From positions 1 to 64,000 of the IMG/VR virus record IMGVR_UViG_3300033978_000724: a stretch of 64,000 nucleotides of DNA; one strand, given 5' to 3'. This DNA is from a virus. A program made the position numbers and the translations under genes. Under the pieces are notes generated by a model that worked only from the letters and a program-made list of their open reading frames with translations, did not search any database and was not told the DNA's origin. Shown here piece after piece: positions 43,801-51,921 of the stretch (position 1 is the first letter of the stretch; the number at the start of each line of letters is the position of its first letter).

Positions 43801-46800
43801 GGGTCTGAGGATAAACCAGGATTTTTCCGTCCCGCACAGATTTGGTCTGTAGCAAAAATAGCTTTAGCCGCTAAGTTAATTAGTGACTACAAAGACGAAT
43901 TAATAGAAATGGGGATGGCATCTATTAAGGTGGCACAAGAGTTTCAGGTATTAGGGAAAACATTAGAGTTTATCACGGGAGGAACAAAAGAGGGGGCTAA
44001 AAAGCTAGAGGAATTAAGAAACTTGGCTAACAGTGTCGGGGTAGAAATCACTCCTTTAGTTGGTTCGTATAATCAGTTAGCAGCTGCCACTCGATTAACT
44101 CCAATGGAAGGACAGGTCACAGACGATATGATCGAGGGTATTGTCAGGATGGGGGCAACGTTTGGATTGTCAACAGAGCAGATACACGGGTCTATTAATG
44201 CTATAGCACAGATAGCAGGTAAAGGCGTTGTATCAGCGGAGGAATTACGAGGGCAGTTAGCAGAAAGAATACCAGGTGCTTTTCAGTCGGCGGCTAGGGC
44301 AATGAAAATGACTGAAAAAGAATTGTATCAGTTGATGTCAACAGGTAAATTGACAGCTAATGAGTTTATTACACTATTTGGGCCTCAGCTAATAAAAGAG
44401 TCTGCTTTTGCTGAGGGGCAGGTGACTACATCTATTGCTAACTTAAATAGGCTGAAAAACCAAGTGACAGAAGTTCAATTAGCTGCAGGAAAAGCGTTAA
44501 CGCCACTTTTTGACTTTGGGGTAAGAATAGCATCAGCGGGAATCGAAGCAGGGAAATTCGTTTTTGGCTTACTGAAAATGACAGTAGTAAATCAGCTTGT
44601 CTCTGGATTGATAGGTGCTTGGCCGTTGGCTAAATTTGTGGGAACAGTTGCTCTTTTAAAAACATTAGCCGAATCTATTAGTCTTTTTGGGGCTGGGGTA
44701 ACACTTTATCTAACTACTACAGGAATATCGCTGAAGGCATTTTTAATGGGAATAGCGAAAAGTATCGCAGTGATAATGGCACAGGCATTAGTGGCATGGG
44801 CGGTCATGAGTCAGGCTACTAAGATGATAGAGGCATGGGAAATGCAGTTTAGCAACAAACATAGTGTGTATAAAGTGTGGGCTGACAACGTTGAATCAAA
44901 CGCAAAGAGAGTAAAGAAGGCAATGGAAAGTGTTTCTTCTAAGGACGTAAAGGTAGTGCTGCCAGAGGTAGAAAATAGAAACAAGATAACTAAAACAGGA
45001 AACTGGATAACTGACTTTTTATCTATAAACCCCGACCAAGCTCAACACGTTATCAAGAGACTGAATGCGAAAAGAAAACGGCAAGGAAAAGCTGAGATGA
45101 CACCAGAAGAAGTTGATGCAATGTACGAAAACTTTAACACGGGCAATATCGTTAACATTAGCGGGGTACAAGAAGCCACCTATAGAGATATGATAATGAG
45201 AGGGGAAAGACAAGAACAATCAGACAGTCTTTTCTTTAAGCCAATTCAGTCAGCATTAGAAAGTTACAATATCAGCGGTGCAGGGGTATTAAAAACAATA
45301 TCTGATATAGATAAACAAATTAGTTTATTAGAGGCTAAAAAAGCAATCTTAGACCCTGCTGATGTTAATACAGCTAAGGCAATATCAGAGGAAATAAAAG
45401 GATTAAAGAAAAACAAAGAGGATTTAATTAATCCACTAGATGCCTCCGAACAGGGTTTAAAACAGTCATTAAAAGATAATGAAAAAATAATTAGTGATTA
45501 TGAAAAAGCATTAATAAACCAATCATCTCCAGATGAAAAGATCAGAAAAGAAGCCGACGCTTTATTGCAAAAACCAGGTATGGATAAATCTAGTATTAGT
45601 TTGGTCAGAGCGGAAATAGCTAACACTAAAAAGACACTTGACTCTTATGCAGAAGCTACGGCTAAATCAGGTGCTATTAGTAATACTAAAAAGTTAGCTA
45701 TGGCATTGATGGAATTGAGTGTGGCATTTTCTTCTGTCGAAAAGAGAATAGGAGAGATCCATACTGGCAAGCTAAAAGGCATAGCCCAAGCACAGGTAAA
45801 AGGATTTAGTACTGACCGATTTAATACTACAAATACAGGACTAAGAACGGCGGAGGAAAACTATAACCACACTCAGCGGATGTTAAAAGAAAGAAAATCT
45901 ACTATAGCAAAACTAGAAGAAGACTTGGCATTAAATCCAACAAAGGCATCAGCAGATCAATTGATCGCCAATCAAGAGGCTATTAAAAAGAGAAAATTAA
46001 CAAGTGAGGAAATAACACAACTAGCAGAGTTATATGGCGGTGAGGGGCAAGAGAAGTTAAAACAGGCACTAGATTCTGAAGCAGCGTTGAGAGAAGAAAA
46101 GTTAAAAAACCTCGACTTAGAAAAACAATCTGTAGATGATATTTACAATATCAGGCAAGCCAGACAAGCCCACTATCTAGCCATCTACGAAGATGCTATA
46201 GATGAAATAAAACAATTAGACCAACGCAATCTAAGCAATGCTATGACCGGAGCAAATAACGTATTGGCTAGAGGGTTACGGTCTGATTTAGGGGCAGAGG
46301 ATGCTTTTAATGTGAAGGCAACAGGGATGCAATATATTAAGGTACAAAAAGACATAGAAAATAATGCCTTAGCAATGAAGAGCCTAAAACAGGCTTACTT
46401 TGAAGGGAAGGAAAGTTTAGAACAATATACAACTAAGAGCCGGGCGTTATTAACAGAAGACGCACAACTAAAACAACAATTAGTTGAGCAAGAGATAGCC
46501 TATATTAGGGCTGTATCTCAAGCCAGAATGAACGCATTACAACGAATCAAAGAAAGTCGTGATGCTAATACAGAGATAGCTAATTCTGGCAGAACAAAAG
46601 CTATCACACAAAACTCTATTAGTAAGTTTAGGACTGATGAGTTCTTAACCAATAACGAGTCATTAGCTCAAGCCAAAAATGGATTAGTAGAAATACAAAA
46701 CCAACTTAAAAACACTAAATCAGAGTTGTCTGAATTAGAAGAGGCTTATGCGGGAGGAAAAGGTCCTTTATTATTAAATGAATACATCCAAAAGAAACGC

Positions 46801-49323
46801 CAATTATTAATCACTCAGGCACAGCAAGAATCTCAATTAGCCACAGCAGAAATGGCACGGATGCGGGCGATTGAAGACTATCGTTTGGCTATGTTGGATA
46901 GAATGCGAGATGTATCTAATAATAAAAATGCCATATTAAACGCTGAAGCATTAACTCAATTAGCACAATCTCAAATGTCGGGGCAAGTATCTGATTCTAC
47001 TATTAACCGTCAATCCGCAGAAATAGGTTTAGACAATGCTAAGAAGGCGGTAGATGTAGCACAAGATTCTTTATCTCAAGTACAAAAAGCATTCGCTAAA
47101 AAAGAATTATCTGCCGAGAAATACCAAGAAAGATTACGTACTATTAACCTGGAAATTGCACAAGCTAATCAATCGGTAGCCGAACAAGAATTGGCTGTAT
47201 TAAAAGCCAATGAACAAGAAAAGATAAGCATTATTGAAAAGTCTTTAGAAAAACAAGATAGACTTAATAAACTAAATGCAATTAAGGCGAAGATAAACAA
47301 TCCCGAACAATTAAGTGGGATGTTAGTATCAGGCGGGACTAGCGACTTAACTAGCTCTATCTTTAACAATCAAGAAACTAATACAGGTCAGGACCAACAG
47401 ATTACATCTTTAACAAGCAAACTTGTGGGGATGAAAGGTATTCTCAACCCCACCAAAGACCTACAAGATAAGATATTAGCGACAGAACAAGAGTTAAACG
47501 AGGCTGTTTTAACTAAACGATTGAATCTATTAAGCCAGTCGCTAGAGTACAAAAAACAGATGTTGAACGCCACTCAATTAGAGAATAAAGCAATTGAAAA
47601 CCAGTTGAACGTAATTGACTCTCAACATAAGATACAACAGGCTTTAGTCGAAATAACTAAGAAACGTTTAGAGAATGAGATTGTATCAATGGAGAGAGTT
47701 AAAACTTTAAGCGATGAAATAGGCTCGTCATCCATTGAATCTGTTAAGTCTCGCTCTCAGTTTGATGACGCTATTGCCTCTAAACGATTGAAAACATTAG
47801 GTATCGAATTAAAAGCCAATGTCCGTAATTTAGAGATAGAACAACAAAGAGAAATATTAGGTCAACGGAAAGCCGAAAACGAAAGTAGATTGGCTGTATT
47901 ACAGGCTAAAAATACTGCGTTAATAGCTAATCAATCAGGTAATAGCGATGCTATTGCCCTGGCACAGCAACAGTTGAGTCTAGCTAACGAGAGCCTTTCA
48001 GTTGTATTGCAACAGGGGCAGTCAATGTCTCGGTTACATGACACCCAAAGAACAAAGTTAGCATTAGAGCATAAAGGGACGTTAGAGGCTGAGAAATATG
48101 CCAAGATTCAGGACACGATTAATAGCAAATTAAAAACGGCTAATTCATACCTGGATAAACAGAAAGAACGGTTAGATAGCATCAATGAATTAAATAAAGC
48201 TATCAATAGTGCAAAGACTAATGTACTAGAAAAACGGGGCGGTATCATAGACCGTGGCATTGATTTGTTTGATCAAATTAACGGCACAGAAAAAGTCACT
48301 GATCCAGCAGAAAATCCTATCTTAATGAAGGAATTGCAGGAACAATTAAAAGCTAACACAGGTATTGATAACCTTAAAAATATAGACCCTAAAAAGATGT
48401 ACTCTGAGCGACTAAGATTAGAAGAGACATTGGCTAATCAAAAGATGGACTCTTTACTCGCTGAACAGAATATGCAAAAGACTTTATTGCAGATAGAGTT
48501 TGATAAGTTGCAACTGCAAGGCGAGGCACTTCTTCTTCAGGCTAAGATGTTGGCTTTACAGGCTAAGGGGACAGAAAACGAAGCGGACGCTAATCAAGCA
48601 GTAAAAGATGCCACATCAAACTTGACAGGGATTGCGGACAGACGTAAAAGTGCCGAGTCTGCATTAGGTGTTAATCAGTCAATGGAGCGATATAACCAAG
48701 AGATAGACAACGCTAATGCTATTAATGAAACCAGAAGACGTAGTGCAGAAGCAGGTTACAAACCAGAAGGAGACCCCGCTAAATATCCTGGAACACCTCG
48801 ATTTGCTGGAAAAAGTGTGGATGAGTTATTGGCAGGAGAACCTAAACGTTTTGGCTATGCACCTAGTTTTGATTTGAATAGGGAAGTAGAGGCTATGCTT
48901 AAAGGTGGTAGCACTGATAATCTATTTAGAAACATTGCCCAAGATGTTACACCTGGGAAAATAGATATAGCCAATATTCCTGAGACACAAGAAGCAACCT
49001 ATCAGCCATTAGACTTAAACAATGAGCTATTGATAGACGCTAACGATGCTACCAGAAAAAATACCACTGCGATGCAAGATTTGATCACAGCCCTTAAATC
49101 TGTAGTCGTACCAGAAGGACAGCCAAGCCAAAATACAACGCCAAAAGCGACTCCAGAATACGCAAATAATCCCGTAGGACCAGGAGGACCCACAGGACCA
49201 GGGATTCAACAGAATACTACTAACGTTAATTATGGTGGCGTTACTATTATTTCTAGCGACCCGACAGGCGATGCCAGAAAAGTGTTAACTGATTTGGCAA
49301 AAGCGAATAAAAATAGATTTTAA
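37891..49323 (+). CDS. Giant tape measure protein with lipase-like domain
   Basis: This 3,811-residue protein starts at one of two ATGs (37891 or 37897). The region around residues 2010-2170 (LEFITGGTKEGAKKLEELRN, EELRGQLAERIPGAFQSAAR) is the classic tape measure core. Around 1750-1830 and 2250-2310 lie hydrophobic segments. Residues about 2400-3650 are long coiled coil. Residues about 435-640 look like an alpha/beta hydrolase, with YLPGFG and the nucleophile elbow AHSLGGA near 532. At a common rule of 0.15 nm per residue the tail would be about 570 nm, very long. Confidence 0.95.
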   Translation: MVMVGGVEIAVELNLEGIEEALRDLHERIKSTSFYVDVKYNATQQGSTKQRQSQPTSRNQVQPFADTSNRLSNSMNAIGNINSKGFESLQRDLRNLSSTIDKSSSNTLSTSSNKLSNISNILEKGHRDISSVFQKTSEQSSKQISSQVKKSARYSLIKEVKTAATQGLIYNTFFQEGIDMMGNKITSSVLKKAGRAVRKAEVPLRLMGMGNVPDNFDKVQKRADEYAGQVTQLIKTPEFEKNAKEAFETIKLAFVSATSDSSDFSGSIHELAVESRQSFSQLKSAINGVLDGLTSTASQVEGFAQLDELSNSFSDIVDATEENRDDIDNFLTAYRVKLKEFLSQLQDGGNEDLDLSSVSKVADGLSVTLNRLNRSIKQRSEKTGTAFVTLEQAIQKTSEVFSKTVSETRKKQIGNTIQEVVDKKETAQGFNTEGKPGVVVYLPGFGIEPDEALQKKIESLTDTENQALNIRTSPELDRDSKLKGGKNDNALQYAYRALNTNLTNYSSLTTEVIADIVKTVEDNPDLKDVTIVAHSLGGAIAREIIEVVNTIDLVKIIKDSLGRDITISGLSYGTATMGLAKPVENAPDPNNPNFESVLSLDDAVAKVGLFNQGSVRFPGLPLESTGGGLPGHSTDEYLGGQTIREYMQSKVQVGVAPKAKDASSLPDSQAGKVLEEYKKELEKRTIPKLKDIVFQLGINQQKNKALYIEKILERSTEEIDNAILEAEGRKDMAPVTKEKEAYILDLLHGMESSVDKQLHGMKSIPADDTEKGLKIIEEAQKAIEAIKKEQRENVFSPSASKQLQGYLLHLRGNIKRVSKMLPAGTLEKAATKKQEALFKKESGVLFNSLAEVGKNITQGLESGIDIDEVADMGMLIGDTITEATKDSLDIHSPAGEFEEIGENIGAGLIQGLSSLDEVAVVIQDKMAAILEQTNRQIEKNKEMFTLASYLRDVDAKRSSNLSADINSLTSNFDPAEIEKEIVEKEEQYGRNNKGIPSLSDLSQYVEKKNVIPSLSQVSNSLKKREPLPTALTEPGPDVIFPPFKEKMASGVPTLKEVANILIQRKASDDVRLAKTLETTFKLLYNRNKQRTQDPDYLPGDYFGSKEVDASMKEIEKTFAGVKRKEEEIRMANEEAKKELVTFTGIVSATNQILEKKTKQSLQNADRNRARQSAGFVEKTRSRAGIESMLGLEESPDFEEIAKEIEEKEKEWLSDIAKLSDQEMDAKWEKKGVLKEQSQTPVKPQGLTGMPAIMMALKQIEKQRTKAFAESLTRELKDWDKAIEDLEFTQILEDANSIVEEISDAFASVVIDNSPVLESLDDTTEAIEKSWDEIAWVFNRVGSTIANIDTKPLLELEDGLASADINTLTDSLIQIVDGYKEAQEETSVVAQSNPTKKTKGRPSFTEILASNSAYIDVWAKTKKGKRDREKLNSVEKRSPLSRLLSQMDDETLAHTREVSKNGKKISLKFLPDRKFFKQYEEKLKAIGITDRKEMFDIFQDVRAGNVEWLANHIQNSMLDVKSNNPEDYKKKIKELLKQAKVTKDEAEGIIEFYMNSGSWSLNRQEKMKNTKGNPLDAVAQFYAENNERLNEIKKQKSLTRRAGRAAGNLVKNRVGKPLATFGKNRIVDPLANTRAGQKIKEIREDRKKKNSFEEIDPSKLSPKKVEEYLRKYADRTSELAPEKLAELTEIAEEYLADKFMKELNLDAIWDKIMIDKMDFKDLETVQFAYLMQSKQSAEVAKKTFESSKTYDAIVKGFDSFVHEWMPNKVKETLKKAEEFFSKTEGGRKLVDGAKGLYKTLDNLQVISAVKGAGKLLGASFSKIYQGLFMIIAPITGLGIVLASQAAVIAREVVESPLLRAFGSDIMDVLGTIFGTIAGDFRKLSLMFLNTPFGKVLGETATGIFSFLKESAKGIKEFIAKPDFIKLFGGMESIKENIRNSPIVKYVAESPVGQYVKKRARPAVKFVRDSAWGSEDKPGFFRPAQIWSVAKIALAAKLISDYKDELIEMGMASIKVAQEFQVLGKTLEFITGGTKEGAKKLEELRNLANSVGVEITPLVGSYNQLAAATRLTPMEGQVTDDMIEGIVRMGATFGLSTEQIHGSINAIAQIAGKGVVSAEELRGQLAERIPGAFQSAARAMKMTEKELYQLMSTGKLTANEFITLFGPQLIKESAFAEGQVTTSIANLNRLKNQVTEVQLAAGKALTPLFDFGVRIASAGIEAGKFVFGLLKMTVVNQLVSGLIGAWPLAKFVGTVALLKTLAESISLFGAGVTLYLTTTGISLKAFLMGIAKSIAVIMAQALVAWAVMSQATKMIEAWEMQFSNKHSVYKVWADNVESNAKRVKKAMESVSSKDVKVVLPEVENRNKITKTGNWITDFLSINPDQAQHVIKRLNAKRKRQGKAEMTPEEVDAMYENFNTGNIVNISGVQEATYRDMIMRGERQEQSDSLFFKPIQSALESYNISGAGVLKTISDIDKQISLLEAKKAILDPADVNTAKAISEEIKGLKKNKEDLINPLDASEQGLKQSLKDNEKIISDYEKALINQSSPDEKIRKEADALLQKPGMDKSSISLVRAEIANTKKTLDSYAEATAKSGAISNTKKLAMALMELSVAFSSVEKRIGEIHTGKLKGIAQAQVKGFSTDRFNTTNTGLRTAEENYNHTQRMLKERKSTIAKLEEDLALNPTKASADQLIANQEAIKKRKLTSEEITQLAELYGGEGQEKLKQALDSEAALREEKLKNLDLEKQSVDDIYNIRQARQAHYLAIYEDAIDEIKQLDQRNLSNAMTGANNVLARGLRSDLGAEDAFNVKATGMQYIKVQKDIENNALAMKSLKQAYFEGKESLEQYTTKSRALLTEDAQLKQQLVEQEIAYIRAVSQARMNALQRIKESRDANTEIANSGRTKAITQNSISKFRTDEFLTNNESLAQAKNGLVEIQNQLKNTKSELSELEEAYAGGKGPLLLNEYIQKKRQLLITQAQQESQLATAEMARMRAIEDYRLAMLDRMRDVSNNKNAILNAEALTQLAQSQMSGQVSDSTINRQSAEIGLDNAKKAVDVAQDSLSQVQKAFAKKELSAEKYQERLRTINLEIAQANQSVAEQELAVLKANEQEKISIIEKSLEKQDRLNKLNAIKAKINNPEQLSGMLVSGGTSDLTSSIFNNQETNTGQDQQITSLTSKLVGMKGILNPTKDLQDKILATEQELNEAVLTKRLNLLSQSLEYKKQMLNATQLENKAIENQLNVIDSQHKIQQALVEITKKRLENEIVSMERVKTLSDEIGSSSIESVKSRSQFDDAIASKRLKTLGIELKANVRNLEIEQQREILGQRKAENESRLAVLQAKNTALIANQSGNSDAIALAQQQLSLANESLSVVLQQGQSMSRLHDTQRTKLALEHKGTLEAEKYAKIQDTINSKLKTANSYLDKQKERLDSINELNKAINSAKTNVLEKRGGIIDRGIDLFDQINGTEKVTDPAENPILMKELQEQLKANTGIDNLKNIDPKKMYSERLRLEETLANQKMDSLLAEQNMQKTLLQIEFDKLQLQGEALLLQAKMLALQAKGTENEADANQAVKDATSNLTGIADRRKSAESALGVNQSMERYNQEIDNANAINETRRRSAEAGYKPEGDPAKYPGTPRFAGKSVDELLAGEPKRFGYAPSFDLNREVEAMLKGGSTDNLFRNIAQDVTPGKIDIANIPETQEATYQPLDLNNELLIDANDATRKNTTAMQDLITALKSVVVPEGQPSQNTTPKATPEYANNPVGPGGPTGPGIQQNTTNVNYGGVTIISSDPTGDARKVLTDLAKANKNRF

Positions 49324-49760
49324 CTTTTAGGGCAAATTCGTCTATGAATAAAATCTATATGGCGAGAATCCGGCAATGTAGTTGAACGCCATAAGGGGTC
49401 TGGAGAATATTTATACCATTCTACTCCGCCCCTACTGTCACCTGTTACAAAGCCAATTAAGTCGTATTCTCCAGTACTACAAGACATGACACCATAAAAC
49501 TCATGATAGTCAAACGACAAAGACTTACTTCTTTGTTTTCTTTGTTCTCTAGTGATAAAACCGTATTTATCACTACCTAGAGGGATCAATTTTTTATCAA
49601 CTAAAAACACATCTATCGAGTCATCCCCTACTACTACAAACTGAGGCGGATTAGACCGTTGCCTTGCCCATTGAGGGTATCCTTGCCAATTTCCTTGTGC
49701 CAAAACATTCAACGGGACTAAAGCAATAATTGATGATAAAATAATAGTGGATAGTTTCAT
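49320..49760 (-). CDS. Secreted protein
   Basis: This 146-residue protein starts at the ATG with AGAGGGAACCAAA upstream; an earlier start at 49802 is not needed. Residues 1-21 are a classic signal peptide (MKLSTIILSSIIALVPLNVLAQ) with an AQG cleavage site. The mature part has two Cys and no named domain. Its last nucleotides overlap the tape measure stop. It may act in the periplasm, for example in exclusion or cell-wall change. No family is recognised. Confidence 0.8.
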   Translation of the reverse strand: MKLSTIILSSIIALVPLNVLAQGNWQGYPQWARQRSNPPQFVVVGDDSIDVFLVDKKLIPLGSDKYGFITREQRKQRSKSLSFDYHEFYGVMSCSTGEYDLIGFVTGDSRGGVEWYKYSPDPLWRSTTLPDSRHIDFIHRRICPKS

Positions 49761-49839
49761 TTTGGTTCCCTCTTTTAGGTTAGGTTGATTAGTACCTATC
49801 ACTGTATTAAAATAGTGGTAGGTATTTTGATTTTAACAA

Positions 49840-50568
49840 ATGATCACCGATAAATATTTTACCGTCCAAGTGATAGCTAAGACGGTTAATCCACAACAAT
49901 CCGCATACTTAGCAATGCACCAGGATTATTCATCTGAATTAGTGGCTATTAACGAATCAATCCCTAGCGAGGAAAAGTGTGGGGAAATAATTGTCAACCG
50001 ATTATTAGCCGGCGATAGAGGACATTGGGGTCCTCTGGAGCATATTAATATTATTTTAAATTGTGGGTACTTCCCTCACTCAGTCATGCAACAGGCTACC
50101 AGACATAGGATAGCTAGTTTTGATGTGCAAAGTTTTCGATATACATCAGACCAAGTATTAGAAGTTGCCACCGGCGATAAAGATATTGAATCAGTATTCT
50201 ACCTGAGACCCGTCGGTGATTATTCTGATCGGAGTGGCAAAAAGTATCATTACTCAGAAGAACAAAGAGTAAATGATCTGCTGTGGTGCATGGAATCAGC
50301 TAAACGATATTATAAAGATATTAATGAGTATGGAATGTCTGAGGAACACGCCAGAGGTAAACTACCTTTTGACTACCGTCAACACTTTGTTGTTAGTTTT
50401 AATTGCCGTAGTCTCATGCACTTTTTGGATTTACGATCTAAAAAAGATGCACAATTAGAAATACAAATATTGTGTCAGCTGATGTGGAATCACTTTCAAG
50501 AGTGGGTCCCGCAAGTGGCTGAATGGTATCAGAAAAATAGATTAGGGAAGGCTAAGTTATCGCCATGA
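49840..50568 (+). CDS. thyX: Flavin-dependent thymidylate synthase
   Basis: ThyX makes dTMP from dUMP using FAD and methylene-tetrahydrofolate. The signature RHRxxSxxxxSxRY is present as RHRIASFDVQSFRYT near residue 89. The downstream NCRSLMHFLDLR provides the usual R-S-L-x-H-F-x-x-L-R site. The length (242) is normal. With dut (62404) it favours dTTP supply in phage replication. It overlaps the next gene by 4 nt and begins five small + strand genes. Confidence 0.95.
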   Translation: MITDKYFTVQVIAKTVNPQQSAYLAMHQDYSSELVAINESIPSEEKCGEIIVNRLLAGDRGHWGPLEHINIILNCGYFPHSVMQQATRHRIASFDVQSFRYTSDQVLEVATGDKDIESVFYLRPVGDYSDRSGKKYHYSEEQRVNDLLWCMESAKRYYKDINEYGMSEEHARGKLPFDYRQHFVVSFNCRSLMHFLDLRSKKDAQLEIQILCQLMWNHFQEWVPQVAEWYQKNRLGKAKLSP

Positions 50569-50816
50569 ATAAGACTGAATTATTACAATCTATTCTCAAC
50601 CAAGCTGATCCTGACAGTGAATATTATGATGAAGATAACGATAACTGGCTTTTTGAAGCAGAATACCGCCCAAGGAAAGGTGGGTGGGCTATGCCGGTCG
50701 AAGCTAGACATTGGGGAGATGAAGGAGAGTATCTAGGAAAGGATATTAAAGAATCGTTGATAACATTGAAATACTTAGGATTTAGCGTACCTAAATATGA
50801 GAAAAAAGAAACTTAG
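50565..50816 (+). CDS. Small hypothetical protein, paralogue 1
   Basis: This 83-residue protein shares a pattern with its neighbour: a helical start (KTELLQSILNQ), a Trp-rich strand region, EYLG, then TLKYLGF. It is coupled by ATGA to thyX and overlaps the next gene by 20 nt. It arose by tandem duplication with the gene at 50797. The function is unknown. Confidence 0.74.
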   Translation: MNKTELLQSILNQADPDSEYYDEDNDNWLFEAEYRPRKGGWAMPVEARHWGDEGEYLGKDIKESLITLKYLGFSVPKYEKKET

Positions 50817-51048
50817 TAAAATAGAAATATTGCAATCTTACCTGGCATCTATTCCCACCAAAGAAGAATTTAAACACTTTATTAATAGTCAAGTTTTCTT
50901 TCGTGGTCCTGCCGGGTATTGGGTTGTGCTTGCCGGTCAAGAGGTTAAAAATCCTTTTGACGAAGAGACGGCAGAATATTTGGGCTTAAATTTTTCACAG
51001 GCTATGCACACTCTTAGATATTACGGATTTACTACTAATTATGATTAA
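50797..51048 (+). CDS. Small hypothetical protein, paralogue 2
   Basis: This 83-residue protein matches paralogue 1 in layout: KIEILQSYLAS at the start, then EYLGLNFSQAMHTLRYYGF at the end. The basic start (MRKKKLSK) is different. It overlaps both neighbours. Two diverged copies side by side suggest a heterodimer or recent duplication. The function is unknown. Confidence 0.74.
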   Translation: MRKKKLSKIEILQSYLASIPTKEEFKHFINSQVFFRGPAGYWVVLAGQEVKNPFDEETAEYLGLNFSQAMHTLRYYGFTTNYD

Positions 51049-51229
51049 TATTACTACTCCAATTAAATTATGCCGTCGTGGCAGTTGTTGCCCTGAGTTA
51101 AGCATGACCGCCGCTGGCAATGTCAGGTTAACCGATGATTACGGAGGTAAAGTCATCCTTACTCAGGATGAAGTTGATATTTTGTATGTTGAGTTGGCCA
51201 AGTTAATAGCCCAAAAAGAGAATGTTTGA
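51041..51229 (+). CDS. Small hypothetical protein with Cys motif
   Basis: This 62-residue protein begins with a possible metal or disulfide motif, KLCRRGSCCPEL, then a beta-hairpin-like NVRLTDDYGGKVILTQDEVD and a helix. It overlaps both neighbours by 8 nt. Reminiscent of small proteins that sense DNA or nucleotides, but no family is recognised. Confidence 0.7.
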   Translation: MINITTPIKLCRRGSCCPELSMTAAGNVRLTDDYGGKVILTQDEVDILYVELAKLIAQKENV

Positions 51230-51512
51230 TTTATTTGTCTGTAGCTACGGTCTAAGGTGGCTGATGTGGGAATACAAGTTATTCGACAATCAAAGGGCTT
51301 ATCTCGCAAATCTACACCCAATCCTGAAAGAATTAACCGGCTGTTCCTATTGCCAGATGATCGAGTGTTCTACTTTCCTTTGGGTCGTCTTTGAATTAAC
51401 CAACGTTCATCACTACCCAATTCCGATTGGTTTAGGGTATGTCCTCTTTTTTGGCTGGACAGCGTGGGTAATTTCCTTGCTAGAGAATTTACTCGACCGG
51501 CCCAAAGATTAA
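51222..51512 (+). CDS. Small membrane protein
   Basis: This 96-residue protein has a C-x-x-C segment (TGCSYCQMIECSTFLW) and hydrophobic stretches at about 45-60 and 67-88 (IGLGYVLFFGWTAWVISLL). The layout resembles DUF1360-type phage membrane proteins. It ends the thyX gene series; the noncoding RNA candidate copy B follows 50 nt later. Family is tentative. Confidence 0.7.
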   Translation: MFDLFVCSYGLRWLMWEYKLFDNQRAYLANLHPILKELTGCSYCQMIECSTFLWVVFELTNVHHYPIPIGLGYVLFFGWTAWVISLLENLLDRPKD

Positions 51513-51560
51513 ATAATTACATTAGGCCAATAGATGATTTCTCTTTTTCTCTCTTACAGA

Positions 51561-51830
51561 TTTGGTATATATATTATAAAGCATTTTCTGTCATCCCTAG
51601 GATTTAATACTAGAAACACTTTTAGCGATCCGGCGGGTGCGTGAATGAAGGCTATTCGCAACGAATACCGACGGCTAGGATGTACTTTTCCCGTCGGCGT
51701 TTCATTTCTTTACTTTTTAACCTGTTCTGGCTAAATACACTTTTTGTCAGCCGTCAAAGCTATGTCAGATATAGGATTATGCGATCCGCTGGTGTGGCGA
51801 ATGAAATCAGACATAGGTCGGGGTGTTTTT
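51561..51830 (+). ncRNA. Candidate structured RNA, copy B
   Basis: This is the most diverged of three copies. CCGACGG pairs perfectly with CCGTCGG (7 bp) where copies A and C use wobbles or a mismatch. CTAT-N7-ATAG and GGAT-N6-ATCC hairpins replace the longer stem of copy A. The AT block TATTATAAAGCA and the AATACACTTTTTGTCA block are intact. A T-run terminator follows at 51874-51917. A 70-codon GTG frame across it is not conserved in the other copies. It lies between the thyX series and the convergent portal gene, so it is not a leader. Confidence 0.62.
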
Positions 51831-51873
51831 TAAAGTTGAGATTAATTATTTAGTATTTTGGACCAAACGTTAG

Positions 51874-51917
51874 CAAAAAAAGAGTCCCTTTGAGTAAATA
51901 TTCTGGACTCCTTTTTT
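51874..51917. terminator. Terminator
   Basis: GAGTCC (51882-51887) pairs with GGACTC (51905-51910) around a 17-nt loop, followed by C and six T on the + strand and preceded by seven A. It would end copy B of the RNA candidate and also the convergent portal gene. Confidence 0.78.
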
Positions 51918-51921
51918 GTGA

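Noticed and set aside
38397-47573. Many - strand frames of 60-140 codons opposite the tape measure
   Set aside because: Shadows of the long coding frame: Ser/Phe/Leu-rich, without ribosome sites or operon order.
51222-51512. The 96-residue membrane protein as a holin
   Set aside because: Cys-rich soluble part and distance from the lysis enzymes do not support it; left as a membrane protein.
51641-51853. 70-codon GTG-started frame across RNA copy B
   Set aside because: The aligned frame has stops in copies A and C, the product is Arg-rich without protein-like patterning, and conservation follows stems instead of codons.
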